A stretch of 64,000 nucleotides of DNA from Sphingomonas brevis (lineage in GTDB: Bacteria; Pseudomonadota; Alphaproteobacteria; Sphingomonadales; Sphingomonadaceae), in contig NZ_JAMGBB010000001.1 in NCBI RefSeq assembly GCF_023516505.1, positions 1,736,001 through 1,800,000 of the forward strand, in the 5' to 3' direction. The translations under genes were made by a program, and so were the position numbers. The notes below the pieces were generated by a model, which worked only from the letters and a program-made list of their open reading frames with translations, did not search any database and had not been told where the DNA came from. Below, piece by piece: positions 39,327 to 48,034 of this stretch (positions are counted from its first letter, which is position 1; each line of letters begins with the position of its first letter).

Positions 39327-40248
39327 GTGGCTGATCGAGCGCGGCATCGGGGAAACGCGGGCGGCGCTGATGGAAAATCAACGCATCATCGAAGCCCGGA
39401 TCGTTCGGGACGGAGTGATTGCCGCAGGAACCGTCTTGCAGGCGAAACTGAAATCGGTTGGACGCAATCCGGTCGCCGTGGCCGACGGCCGGGAATATCT
39501 GCTTCCCAGGGGCGCGGCGGGCGTGACCGAGGGCGCCACCCTGAACATTGAAGTGACGCGCGAGGACCTTGGCGGCGCCGAGCCATGGAAGCGGCCATTG
39601 GCGCGAATGACCGAACAACCAACAGGCTCGACGCCCGACCTCAGCGGACGCGACGCGGCGACCGGCGAATTCGACGAGGCTGGCTGGCCAGATTTGATCG
39701 AAGAGGCCCGCAGCGGCATCGTGCGCTTCCCCGGCGGTGAACTTTGCATCTCCCCGACGCCGGCAATGACACTGATCGATGTCGACGGCAGCATGCCGCC
39801 CGACGAACTGGCGCTCGCCGGCGCCAGGGCAGCGGCGATGACCATCCTTCGGCTCGACATCGGGGGTTCGATCGGCATCGACCTGCCGACGGCCAAGGGC
39901 AAGGCTGCTCGTCAAGCCGCCGCTTCGGCACTCGATGCAATATTGCCCCGGCCGTTTGAACGCACCGCGGTCAACGGCTTCGGTTTCCTGCAGCTGGTTC
40001 GGCCGCGCCGCCGTGCCTCATTGGTCGAACTCGCCGCCGACCGAGCCACGTTCGAAGCGCGGGCCTTGCTTCGCCAGGCAGCCCGGGAGATCGGCGCGAC
40101 ATGCCTCGCCGCGCATCCCGCCGTCATTGCCGTGCTCAGCACTCACCGCGATTGGCTCGACCGGCTTTCGTGCCAGGTCGGCGGCGCCGTCACCTTGCGC
40201 AGCGACGCGTCGCTCGCCATCTCGGGTGGCCATGCCGAACCCGCCTAA
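39319..40248 (+). CDS. Ribonuclease E/G-like protein, short form
   Basis: 309 residues from a TTG that overlaps maf by 8 bp. Only the DNase-I-like catalytic core is recognisable: LIDVDGSMPPDE holds the first metal-ligand Asp and LRLDIGGSIGIDLPTAKG the second. RNase E/G proteins are usually ~490 residues or more; this one has no S1 domain, no zinc-link cysteines and no C-terminal scaffold. Short versions like this are found next to infA/maf/yacG in alphaproteobacteria. Activity is uncertain. Confidence 0.83.
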   Translation: MPEWLIERGIGETRAALMENQRIIEARIVRDGVIAAGTVLQAKLKSVGRNPVAVADGREYLLPRGAAGVTEGATLNIEVTREDLGGAEPWKRPLARMTEQPTGSTPDLSGRDAATGEFDEAGWPDLIEEARSGIVRFPGGELCISPTPAMTLIDVDGSMPPDELALAGARAAAMTILRLDIGGSIGIDLPTAKGKAARQAAASALDAILPRPFERTAVNGFGFLQLVRPRRRASLVELAADRATFEARALLRQAAREIGATCLAAHPAVIAVLSTHRDWLDRLSCQVGGAVTLRSDASLAISGGHAEPA

Positions 40249-40423
40249 AATGAAGATCAATGGCTGCCCCTTGTGCGGCAAGCCCACGTCCGCCGACCAC
40301 GCACCTTTCTGCAGCCGCGGCTGCAAGGATCGCGACCTGCTCAAGTGGCTGGGCGAAGGCTATCGCATTGCCGGCCCGCCGGCCCAGCAAGACGGGCTGG
40401 ACAGCGACGGGGACGACCGCTAG
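40232..40423 (+). CDS. yacG: DNA gyrase inhibitor YacG
   Basis: 63 residues from the ATG at 40232 (17-bp overlap with the upstream gene); the ATG at 40250 is an alternative. Four-Cys zinc knuckle: CPLCGKPTS and FCSRGCKDRDLLKWLGEGYRI. YacG binds GyrB and blocks DNA binding by gyrase. The last eight residues are acidic. Confidence 0.88.
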   Translation: MPNPPKMKINGCPLCGKPTSADHAPFCSRGCKDRDLLKWLGEGYRIAGPPAQQDGLDSDGDDR

Positions 40424-40463
40424 GGACGCCGTCGCCCGAGGGACCGACCGGTCCCGTCCGTGG

Positions 40464-40539
40464 GCCCAGGTAGCTCAGTTGGTAGAGCATGCGACTGAAA
40501 ATCGCAGTGTCGGTGGTTCGATCCCGCCCCTGGGCACCA
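40464..40539 (+). tRNA. tRNA-Phe (GAA)
   Basis: 76 nt with encoded CCA. Acceptor GCCCAGG (40464-40470) pairs with CCTGGGC (40529-40535), discriminator A, CCA at 40537-40539. D-loop TAGCTCAGTTGGTAGAGCA, anticodon stem TGCGA/TCGCA enclosing CTGAAAA with GAA at 40497-40499, T-loop GGTTCGATCCC. Follows yacG, the usual alphaproteobacterial position. Confidence 0.97.
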
Positions 40540-40582
40540 TAACTCCAGCGAAGTCGTTGGCCCTAACGGCAGAGAAGCAGCT

Positions 40583-40608
40583 GCGGGCGGAGGATACCCC
40601 CCGCCCGC
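40583..40608 (+). terminator. GC-rich hairpin between tRNA-Phe and the OmpA-like gene
   Basis: 8-bp inverted repeat GCGGGCGG / CCGCCCGC with a 10-base loop, then TTCC. It may end the tRNA transcript, or act bidirectionally with the convergent OmpA-like gene (stop at 40626). The T-tract is weak. Confidence 0.45.
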
Positions 40609-40625
40609 TTCCGATCTGAACGGTC

Positions 40626-41387
40626 TTACTGGGTCAATTGCGTCTTGGGCGTGACCACTCGAACCACGACACGGCGTGCCTGGTCATTCCCTGCCGGCGC
40701 TGCCTCGCCTGGCGCCGTAGTGCCCTCGCCCATCGCCGACGGCGACAATACCCTGCCCGGCTCGATGTGGCCGGTCTGCCGCAGGTAATTGCTGACGGCT
40801 CCGGCGCGCTTCAGACTGAGGCGCTCATTGGCGGCGGCATTACCCCTTGGGTCGGCAAATCCAAGGATCGATAGCCGATAGTTGCCATAGCCCGGCGCCG
40901 CCTGGGCAAGCGCCTTGAGCTCCGACTTGGCCTGAGCGGAAATGGCGGCGCTTCCAGATGCGAAATAGACGGTCACCTCCTGCTGGATCACATATTCCTG
41001 ACCCTCGATAATCGCCTTGCGGAGTTCGGCGAGCTCGACCTTCGTGCCGGCCTTGGTGGCAATCGCGGTCTTCCAGTCGCGTTCCTTGAAGGTGATTTCC
41101 TGGGCCGACACGGCGTTGCCCTGCTGGTCACCCTCGACGGTGAAAATCAGGCCGGGAATCAGGCTCTTGATGTCGCGCCCCTTCCTTTTGGCGAGGCCGC
41201 TTGTTTCCGTGATCTTGGTACTTGGCGACACCACGACCGTCACCGGCCCCTCGCGCGTTTGGGCGTTGATGTTGCCGCCATCGCGGGAGACGATGACCGC
41301 CTCGCGCTTGACCTCTTCGGCCAGGGCGGCTGCCGATACCAAAAGCGCGCCCGTAAGAAGCGCGACCCCATATTTATACTTTGCCAT
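40626..41387 (-). CDS. OmpA-family peptidoglycan-binding protein
   Basis: 253 residues from the ATG at 41387, preceded by GGGAGGAG. Signal peptide KYGVALLTGALLVSAAALA, a ~110-residue domain (VIVSRDGGNINAQTREGPVTVVVSPSTKI, DIKSLIPGLIFTVEGDQQGN) and a C-terminal OmpA domain (VTVYFASGSAAISAQAKSELKALAQ, LSILGFADPRGNAAANERLSLKRAGAVSNYL) that binds diaminopimelate. Lacks a lipobox and an eight-strand barrel, so it is a periplasmic rather than outer-membrane-channel form. Confidence 0.9.
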   Translation of the reverse strand: MAKYKYGVALLTGALLVSAAALAEEVKREAVIVSRDGGNINAQTREGPVTVVVSPSTKITETSGLAKRKGRDIKSLIPGLIFTVEGDQQGNAVSAQEITFKERDWKTAIATKAGTKVELAELRKAIIEGQEYVIQQEVTVYFASGSAAISAQAKSELKALAQAAPGYGNYRLSILGFADPRGNAAANERLSLKRAGAVSNYLRQTGHIEPGRVLSPSAMGEGTTAPGEAAPAGNDQARRVVVRVVTPKTQLTQ

Positions 41388-41548
41388 CTCGAAACTCCTC
41401 CCAGGCATGTCGTCGTCAGCGAACTGCTAAGATTGGGGTGGAAATGGAGATATCGGTGATAATCCTTAGAACCCGTCGGTGCACTATGGAGGTACGCGAA
41501 AGCCGCCTTACTCCTTGGCTGCGCCAAGGCCCTGGCAGATCGGTCGGA

Positions 41549-41719
41549 TTAGCCCGTCCCCGCCGACTGTTCCCGATCGATCCGCTTGGCCCTGGCGTCA
41601 TATTCCGCCGCCATGCGAAGCAACTCGACGCCATCTTCGGCGGGCAGGCCGGAAGCCAGCTGCCGGCATTTCTCGGCCAGCTCGCGAAGATAGGCCGCGT
41701 CGAACGGGGCGTTGCTCAT
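41549..41719 (-). CDS. Small conserved-looking cytoplasmic protein
   Basis: 56 residues: MSNAPFDAAYLRELAEKCRQ, then LASGLPAEDGVELLRMAAEYDARAKRID and a short polar end. Two amphipathic helices with good GC-rich third positions. Similar ~55-residue LRELAE-CR...AAEYDARA proteins are common in alphaproteobacteria. No known function. The Shine-Dalgarno is weak. Confidence 0.62.
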   Translation of the reverse strand: MSNAPFDAAYLRELAEKCRQLASGLPAEDGVELLRMAAEYDARAKRIDREQSAGTG

Positions 41720-42085
41720 GGCCGAAGGCTAGGCGAAGCCGGCACCGCGAATATCGGGGTCACTACCGACCATTCCCGAGCGCGGGGTGCGCATCCCCGA
41801 TCATCGCCCCGCCGCCGGATTTGTCCGTAGGGAGTATCAGCAGCTTGTTTTGATGGCGCAAGGCAATGCAAAAGGGGCAACGCCGGCACGAAGGCCCGCC
41901 TCCCCCTCCCCAGGACCCCGGGGCGGGCCTTCAAATTTGGACGCGGTTGTCGTGTTGGTCACCCTTCCGCCGTGAAGTGCCGTTTAACCTAGGTTCAGTG
42001 TTGACCCACTAGCACCGACTGGTCGGAGCGCTTTGATTGCTGTCAGCGCTGCGGTCGGCGGTCGTTGCGTACCAGGTGAGGGACG
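41720..42085. other. 366-bp region without a supported gene
   Basis: Contains an 11-bp hairpin (41890-41932), the 10-bp palindrome AACCTAGGTT at 41986-41995 and a TTGACC at 42001-42006, which is a possible -35 box for the gene at 42086. Frames here have no coding character. A small RNA ending at the hairpin cannot be excluded. Confidence 0.45.
41890..41932. repeat. Strong inverted repeat (hairpin)
   Basis: GAAGGCCCGCC (41890-41900) pairs perfectly with GGCGGGCCTTC (41922-41932) across a pyrimidine-rich 21-base loop. No U-tract follows in either direction. It could be a terminator for an unannotated transcript or a processing hairpin. Confidence 0.6.
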
Positions 42086-42325
42086 ATGAGCAGAAAGCGT
42101 AGTGTGGGCGCGGCGGCAGATCTCGAACAGGTCGATGCCGTTTCATTGGCTCACTCGCTGCAGGAAGACTTTGCCAAACTGATTGCAATGTTCGACCACC
42201 AGCTGGAGAAAGGTTCGAGCCCCGACGGCGACGCCCAGTCCAGGATCGCCGATGCCCTGACCGCTGCGCGGCGCGGCTTCAGCATCACCGAGGAACTGTC
42301 GGAATTGCTTCGCGCAAACCAATAA
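42086..42325 (+). CDS. Hypothetical protein
   Basis: 79 residues, all polar and helical: a lead of RKRSVGAAADLEQVDAVSL, then an amphipathic LAHSLQEDFAKLIAMFDHQLEK, and a second helix ending ITEELSELLRANQ. No signal or membrane segment. GGTGAGGGAC precedes the ATG by several bases. No family is recognised. Confidence 0.58.
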   Translation: MSRKRSVGAAADLEQVDAVSLAHSLQEDFAKLIAMFDHQLEKGSSPDGDAQSRIADALTAARRGFSITEELSELLRANQ

Positions 42326-42449
42326 TCGACACGAAGCCTGCTGGGCTTGGTTTTCAGAATTTCCGCCATTCGAGTCAGGGTTTCCGCCGATGGACCTAAC
42401 CATCGGTTGGGAGAGAACACGGCCTTCCGAAATCGCAATGGAGGTTCCC

Positions 42450-43124
42450 GTGGAACGCCGGCTCATCAAGGTTGCGCTAGCAGGCCTGATATTGGTTGGC
42501 TTTCCCGCCGCCGCGGCCAAGCCGCCCACCACCTGGGACGGATTGGTGCAGGTCAAATCCAAGCGCCTTGACCATGTCTATTTGCAGCCCGGGGCCGACT
42601 TCACCGGTTACACCAAGGTAATGATCGACGAGCCCGAGGTCGCCTTCGAGAAGAACTGGGCTCGCAACTACAATAACTCGTCCAGAAGCCTGTCGTCGCG
42701 GATATCGGATCGTGACGTCCAGCAGGCCATCAGCAAGGGTGTAACCGCCGCCCGCGACCTGTTCACAGAGGCCTGGACCAAGGGTGGCTATGCCATCGTC
42801 GATGCGCCGGGCCCCGACGTGTTGCAGATACGAACCGGCATATTGAACGTCAGGGTGAGCGCGCCCGACCTGCCGCGCGCCGGCCGGGTCGAGAGCTTTT
42901 CTTCAGAGGCCGGCTCGGCGACCTTTTTCCTGGAAGCACGGGATTCGATGACAGGTGCGATCCTGGGGCGAGCGGTCGACTCAGAATTTGCCGGAGAATA
43001 TTCCCACGCGTGGCGGACCAGTGTCAGCAACCGTGACGATTTCCGCGATCTTGTCCGGTCCTGGGCCGACACAAGCGTTCGGGGCCTGGCCGAACTCAAG
43101 TCGCGATCGCCGATCAAGCCTTAA
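42450..43124 (+). CDS. DUF3313-like secreted protein (first of two)
   Basis: 224 residues from a GTG at 42450, chosen because GGAGG (42440-42444) lies five bases upstream; the ATG at 42438 would place GGAGG inside the gene. Signal peptide LIKVALAGLILVGFPAAAA, then VYLQPGADFTGYTKVMIDEPEVAFEKNWARNYNN, the DUF3313 pattern (x-PGADLS-Y-KVMID). Exported; typically periplasmic or a lipoprotein in this family. A paralogue is at 50575. It is the second of four closely spaced plus-strand genes. Confidence 0.75.
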   Translation: MERRLIKVALAGLILVGFPAAAAKPPTTWDGLVQVKSKRLDHVYLQPGADFTGYTKVMIDEPEVAFEKNWARNYNNSSRSLSSRISDRDVQQAISKGVTAARDLFTEAWTKGGYAIVDAPGPDVLQIRTGILNVRVSAPDLPRAGRVESFSSEAGSATFFLEARDSMTGAILGRAVDSEFAGEYSHAWRTSVSNRDDFRDLVRSWADTSVRGLAELKSRSPIKP

Positions 43125-43142
43125 ACTGGGAAGGGAGAAGTT

Positions 43143-43337
43143 ATGTCGAAGTTAGCAACAACTGCCGTCGCTATCTTGCTTTTGGCGGTGGCGGCCGTCG
43201 CGCTTTACCGCCTGCTGTTCTGGTTCCCGATTTCAATCGGAGGCGCGGAAGTCGGTCAAACCGCGAGCCTCCTTACTTTCGTCATTTGTGCCGCACTTTG
43301 CCTGATGCTGTTCCGCGGCGCGAAGACCGAGCACTGA
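43143..43337 (+). CDS. Small protein with two membrane segments
   Basis: 64 residues: TTAVAILLLAVAAVALYRLLFWFPI and ASLLTFVICAALCLMLFRG, joined by a short polar turn SIGGAEVGQT. The tail is GAKTEH. AGGGAGAAG is a good ribosome binding site. Function unknown; it lies 18 bp after the DUF3313-like gene and probably in its operon. Confidence 0.62.
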   Translation: MSKLATTAVAILLLAVAAVALYRLLFWFPISIGGAEVGQTASLLTFVICAALCLMLFRGAKTEH

Positions 43338-43400
43338 GTTCGATCGCAACACTCATCTAAGAAGGGGGCGCGCTGCCGGGGGCAGCCCGTCAAGGCAACC

Positions 43401-44507
43401 ATGGCTGACAATCTCACCGCCAAGGCAACCGTTTCCAAGATCATGGACGTGCTTTTGCCATTGCTATTGGTTGCCGTTCTGATCGCCTTGAACGTGCAAC
43501 TGCTGATCCCCTTTGTCGGGCTGCTATTGTGGACGCTCATTCTCGCCATTTGCTTTTATCCGCTTCATCGACGGCTGCTCGGCCGCGGCTGGAGCGCACG
43601 GCGGTCGGCCACCGTGATTGGAACAGGCTTGGCAGCGCTGATCCTGGTGCCAACGGCAATCGCCGCGGTCAGCGCGGCCAGCAGCGTCCCCAAGGTCGTC
43701 GCCGCCATCCAGACCGGCGAGCAGGCGATCCCGCCACCGCCCGCGGGACTCGCCGGCATTCCGGTCGTCGGTGGAAAGGCCAGTGCGGCATGGTCCGAGG
43801 CGGCGACCGACCTCCCGGCATTCACCAAGAAGTTCGGGCCCCAGCTGGCGTCCTTCACCAAATGGCTGCTCGGTGCCGCGGCCGGATTGTTCGTTGCCGT
43901 ACTGCTGCTCGTCCTCGCGGTGGTCTTTGCCGCGATCACCTTGGCCTATTCGGACAAGGCCCGTGCATTCACCCTGTTGGTCCTTTCTCGAATTACCGGC
44001 GATACCCATCACGGCGAACATTATATGTCGGTGATCGGCGCCACCGTCCGCTCCGTAGCCAATGGCGTTATTGGCGTCGCCTTCGTTCAAGCCCTGCTCT
44101 GCGGCATCGGATTCTTCGTGATCGGAGTGCCGGGTGCCGGGCTGCTGTCGATCATCTGCATGGCACTGGGAGTGGTCCAGGTTCCGGTCGTCCTGGTCAC
44201 ACTGCCGGCAATCGTCTGGGCGTTCACCGCCAAATCGACCACCGTGGCCATCGTCTTCACCGTCTGGTCGATCATCGCCGGCCTCAGTGACGCAGCCCTC
44301 AAACCGCTGATGATCGGTCACGGGCTCGAAGTCCCCATGCCCATCATCCTGCTGGGAGTCATCGGCGGCGTCATGGCCTACGGCCTGGTTGGCCTGTTCA
44401 TCGGGGCGGTGCTGCTGGCCGTTGGCTATGTGCTGTTCCGGGAGTGGCTCGACGTGCCTGTACCGGCAAACGACAAGGAGCTGCCGGCGGTCAATGCCGC
44501 CGAATGA
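43401..44507 (+). CDS. AI-2E family transporter-like membrane protein
   Basis: 368 residues with seven to eight membrane helices. Family marks: VAVLIALNVQLLIPFVGLLLWTLILAICFYPLHRRLLGRG, an amphipathic domain with FTKKFGPQLASFTKWLLGAAAGL, and the C-terminal half with RSVANGVIGVAFVQALLCGIGFFVIGVPGAGLLSIICM. The family includes Na+/H+ antiporters and putative autoinducer exporters; the ligand is not deducible. GGCAACC precedes the ATG. Confidence 0.9.
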   Translation: MADNLTAKATVSKIMDVLLPLLLVAVLIALNVQLLIPFVGLLLWTLILAICFYPLHRRLLGRGWSARRSATVIGTGLAALILVPTAIAAVSAASSVPKVVAAIQTGEQAIPPPPAGLAGIPVVGGKASAAWSEAATDLPAFTKKFGPQLASFTKWLLGAAAGLFVAVLLLVLAVVFAAITLAYSDKARAFTLLVLSRITGDTHHGEHYMSVIGATVRSVANGVIGVAFVQALLCGIGFFVIGVPGAGLLSIICMALGVVQVPVVLVTLPAIVWAFTAKSTTVAIVFTVWSIIAGLSDAALKPLMIGHGLEVPMPIILLGVIGGVMAYGLVGLFIGAVLLAVGYVLFREWLDVPVPANDKELPAVNAAE

Positions 44508-44511
44508 TCGG

Positions 44512-45153
44512 CTAGCCGTTTCGCGGCTTGTTGCCGAAGGCACCGATCAGGCGAGCGACCATAACCGCCAGATAAAGCTGGCCACCGATGACTTCGAAGG
44601 TGGCAACGCCACGCGCCAGCTCGGTTCGCGGCAGGAAGTCGCCGTAGCCCAACGTCGCGAGGGTGACAAAGCTGTAATAGACGGCAGTAGCCTCGTCGAA
44701 CGGGTCGGGTCCCGTGAAACTCCCCGGCGCCATAAATTCAATGGCCGAATAAATGACGCCGAAGAACAGCCCGGCCAGGAGATAGGTGCTGAGCGCGGCG
44801 AATATCGTCTCGCTGTCAACCTGACGCGATTGCACAACGAACCTGAGCGTGCCCGCGGCCGCGATCAGGCCGGTCAGCCCATAGAGTGCCAGGATCGGCC
44901 CAAAGTTGATCGGGACATCGTCTCGCTCGGCAACGAAGCGGAGCACGACAAGCGCCAGAATGGCAGCCAGGAAGATCCACCTCTGACTCTTTGATGCGTT
45001 CGGCATTACCGCAGCCACGAGGCAAGCTGCGACGAGCATTTTAATCAAGAACTGAGGCAAGCCGAACGCGCTTGAGGCCGGCAGCAGAACCAGCATTATA
45101 AGCAGCGAAGAGAACAGGATTGCGTAGCGCGACGAATCGTATGACCGCCACAT
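44512..45153 (-). CDS. Two-helix potassium channel-like protein
   Basis: 213 residues from the ATG at 45153. Several hydrophobic helices, then the pore loop with the selectivity filter TLGYGD (167-172, VTLATLGYGDFLP) and an inner helix ending GAFGNKPRNG. No RCK/TrkA nucleotide domain follows. A similar upstream segment (about 1-95) has four N-terminal helices, so the topology is four helices plus a two-helix pore. The stop is 2 bp from the convergent AI-2E gene. Confidence 0.85.
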   Translation of the reverse strand: MWRSYDSSRYAILFSSLLIMLVLLPASSAFGLPQFLIKMLVAACLVAAVMPNASKSQRWIFLAAILALVVLRFVAERDDVPINFGPILALYGLTGLIAAAGTLRFVVQSRQVDSETIFAALSTYLLAGLFFGVIYSAIEFMAPGSFTGPDPFDEATAVYYSFVTLATLGYGDFLPRTELARGVATFEVIGGQLYLAVMVARLIGAFGNKPRNG

Positions 45154-45439
45154 GCGAGTTTCACGGATCGGGCGCCGTATCTTGTTGCTAGTCGCCAACT
45201 TGCGTCGTCCCACGTTGCACAGTTGCTTCTCCGCGATCGGAGACGGCCAGCAAATTGGGGAAACTGGGTAGCGCGGCGACAAAGCGCCCGATGACCGGCA
45301 GCCTAGTGGATTTTCCTGACCCCCTAGGAGGAATCACCTAGTTCACCGCCGCCTGTCCTCCGCAATTATCCGAACCGCCGGCGCACTGCCTTGTCACGAC
45401 CCAGTCTGGCGTGCGCGCGCGGCGGAAGGAGCGAATTGG

Positions 45440-46876
45440 GTGCATTGCGCGGGACGGATCGGCTTACTGCTGTCGCTCGGCCTCGGCGCGTGCGTGCAGG
45501 GCCCGGACTACGCCAAGCCGACGGTTGCAGTCCCCGAAACCTACCGGTTCAACAATCAAAGCTCGCAGGATTTGCCCGCAACCGACTCCATCTGGTGGCA
45601 CCAATTCGGTGACAGCCATCTCGATGCGCTGGTGCAAGAGTCGCTCGCCAACAATCGCAACCTGATGATCGCGACTGGCCGGGTCGACGAGTTTGCCGCC
45701 ATCCTCGCCGGCGTGCGGTCCCAGGGCCAGCCGCAGATCGGTTACGCGCTGAGCGGCAACCGGTCGCGGGCAAGTAGGGAGAAAATTCCTGCCTTCGTCG
45801 ACCCGCTGAGCACCAGCTTCAGCGCCCTGTTGTCAGCCAGCTGGGAAGTGGACCTGTGGGGAAGGATCCGCCGCGAGACGGAAGCCGCGCGCGCCAACCT
45901 CCTGGCCACGGAAGAAGCGCGACAGGGTGTGACGCTCACCCTCATCGCATCCGTCGTTGCCAGCTATGTGACCCTGCTTGATCTCGACCAACAGCTAAGG
46001 GTGACGGAATCGACCGTCGCGGGCCGCAAACGCTCCCTCGAGATTTTCGAGACGCGGCTGGATGGCGGCTGGGTTTCCGAATTTGAAGTGTCGCAGGTCC
46101 GCGGCGAATATGAAGCGGCAAAAGCCCAATTGCCGCTCATCAGACAGGCGATCGCTGTCCAGGAAAATGCATTGTCGGTTCTGGTCGGCCGCAATCCGGG
46201 TCCGATCGAGCGTGCCAACAGCCAGGACGCGCTGCGCGCGCCAGCCGTTCCCGCCGGACTCCCATCGGAATTGCTGGCCCGCCGGCCGGACATTCGCCAG
46301 GCCGAGCAGCAGCTGATCGCCTCAAACGCGCTGATCGGCGCCGCGCGCGCCCTCTTCTTTCCCCGCATCAACCTCACCGGGTTGTTCGGCTTTGCCAGCT
46401 CGTCGCTTGGAAGCCTGTTCACCGGGCCGGCAAATACCTGGTCGTTCACGGGAGACGTTGCCGGACCAATCTACACCGGTGGCGGACTGACGGCGGCGGT
46501 CGACCAGGCCGAAGCCCGGCGCAACCAATCCTTCGCCAACTACGAGCTCGTCATCCAGAACGCCTTTCGGGACGTCGACGATTCCCTGGCCGCGTTGCGC
46601 CACAATGCCGAACTCAGGGACACGGTCCAACGGCGCGTGGCGACGCTCCAACGAAGCGTCGAGCTGGCGACGGACCGGTACGAGAATGGCTATTCGGACT
46701 ATCTTGACGTGCTCGATACCGAGCGCAGCCTGTTCAATGCGCAGCTTCAGCTAGCGTCGGCCCGCGGCGACTATGAGCGCGCGCTGATCGATCTGTACCG
46801 AGCACTTGGCGGCGATTGGGCCGTCGCCCCGCCGACCTATGCGCCATCGGCCCTTGCCGCGAAGGACGGGAAATGA
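45440..46876 (+). CDS. Outer-membrane efflux lipoprotein (NodT/TolC type)
   Basis: 478 residues from a GTG preceded by AAGGAG. Lipobox LGLGAC with Cys18 as lipidation site, followed by VQGPDYAKPTVAVPETYRF, a signature of NodT-family outer-membrane factors. Two TolC repeats with long coiled-coil helices (YVTLLDLDQQLRVTESTVAGRKRSLEIF and NAFRDVDDSLAALRHNAELRDTVQRR) and the LARRPDIRQAEQQLIASNALIGAARALFFPRINLTG motif. Terminal part of a tripartite exporter; overlaps the HlyD gene. Confidence 0.93.
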   Translation: MHCAGRIGLLLSLGLGACVQGPDYAKPTVAVPETYRFNNQSSQDLPATDSIWWHQFGDSHLDALVQESLANNRNLMIATGRVDEFAAILAGVRSQGQPQIGYALSGNRSRASREKIPAFVDPLSTSFSALLSASWEVDLWGRIRRETEAARANLLATEEARQGVTLTLIASVVASYVTLLDLDQQLRVTESTVAGRKRSLEIFETRLDGGWVSEFEVSQVRGEYEAAKAQLPLIRQAIAVQENALSVLVGRNPGPIERANSQDALRAPAVPAGLPSELLARRPDIRQAEQQLIASNALIGAARALFFPRINLTGLFGFASSSLGSLFTGPANTWSFTGDVAGPIYTGGGLTAAVDQAEARRNQSFANYELVIQNAFRDVDDSLAALRHNAELRDTVQRRVATLQRSVELATDRYENGYSDYLDVLDTERSLFNAQLQLASARGDYERALIDLYRALGGDWAVAPPTYAPSALAAKDGK

Positions 46877-48033
46877 CCGACCCCGCTCAACCTGCTGCCA
46901 CTAGTGCTACGGGCGCCGAGCCGGTCGCGACCGAGATCGACGTTGGCTCCGGAGCGCCTCCCGCCAACCCGATGCGCAAAGTCATCCTTGTTGCGCTGGC
47001 GGTCCTGCTGATCCTGTTCATCTACCATGTCCTGTCGGACCGTTTCACACCCTACACATCGCAAGCTCGGGTGGAGACGTTCCTCACCCAGATATCGCCC
47101 GAAGTCGCCGGGGACGTCCTTGAAGTCGGGGTGAAGGACAATGGCACGGTGGCCAAGGGGCAGATCCTGTTCCGGATCGATCCCGAGCCTTATGAGCTGG
47201 CGGTCCGCGCCGCCGAAGCCAATCTCTCGGTTGCCCTGCAAGGGGCAGACGTATCGGTCGCGGACATCGCCTCGGCCCGGGCGCAGATCGTCAAGCAACG
47301 CGCCGATCTCGCCGCCAGCCGTGCCCTCGGCAGCATCGTCAACAACCTGGTCGACAAGCGCGCCCTCGCCGAAACGCAAGGCATCCGCGCCCGCGCCGAT
47401 ACGGCAAAGACGGAAGCCGACCTGACGCGCGCCCAGGCGGATTTGAGGCGCGCCCAGGCAAGCCTTGGCGAGGCCGGCTACCGCAACCCCAAGGTCCGGC
47501 AAGCGCTTGCCGCACTCGACCAGGCGCGGCTCGATTTGCGCAACACCAAGGTCGTGGCTCCGGCAAACGGAATTGTCACCAACTTGCGCCTCGCATCCGG
47601 GCAATATGTCGCTCCCGGACAGCCTCTGCTTAGCTTCCTCGAGACCGGGCCGCGCTGGATCTCGGCCGATCTGCGCGAAAACCAGTTGGGCAATGTAAAG
47701 CCGGGTCAGAAAGTGCTGGTCGCCTTCGACGTCAGGCCGGGGAAACTATTCCATGGCCAGGTGCACAGCGTTGGCTGGGGAATCTCGCAGGGCGATGAGG
47801 CACCGACCGGGCAACTGTCGACCGTCGATGCGCCGAAGGGCTGGCTGCGGGAGCCGCAGCGTTTCCCGGTCCGAATCCTGCTCGACCCGGAGGACGACAA
47901 GGAAGCCGCCCTTGGCGCGGCACGGAGCGGCGCTCAAGCCAATGTCATCATCTTCACCGACGATGATAATATTCTCAATCCGATCGGCAGGCTGTGGGTC
48001 AAGATCGTCGCCCTGCTGAGCTACCTGCAATAG
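46873..48033 (+). CDS. HlyD-family periplasmic adaptor
   Basis: 386 residues from the ATG that overlaps the preceding stop (ATGA). One N-terminal membrane helix (VILVALAVLLILFIYHVL), then VETFLTQISPEVAGDVLEVGVKDNGTVAKGQILFRIDPEPYELAVRAAEA (lipoyl barrel), a helical hairpin (LADLARAQADLRRAQASLGEAG) and GPRWISADLRENQLGNVKPGQKVLVAFD. It bridges the inner-membrane protein and the NodT-type channel. Confidence 0.93.
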   Translation: MTDPAQPAATSATGAEPVATEIDVGSGAPPANPMRKVILVALAVLLILFIYHVLSDRFTPYTSQARVETFLTQISPEVAGDVLEVGVKDNGTVAKGQILFRIDPEPYELAVRAAEANLSVALQGADVSVADIASARAQIVKQRADLAASRALGSIVNNLVDKRALAETQGIRARADTAKTEADLTRAQADLRRAQASLGEAGYRNPKVRQALAALDQARLDLRNTKVVAPANGIVTNLRLASGQYVAPGQPLLSFLETGPRWISADLRENQLGNVKPGQKVLVAFDVRPGKLFHGQVHSVGWGISQGDEAPTGQLSTVDAPKGWLREPQRFPVRILLDPEDDKEAALGAARSGAQANVIIFTDDDNILNPIGRLWVKIVALLSYLQ

Positions 48034-48034
48034 G

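Noticed and set aside
41787-41975. 62-residue frame across the 41.9 kb hairpin
   Set aside because: Pro/Ser-rich, no start context and codon use unlike neighbours.
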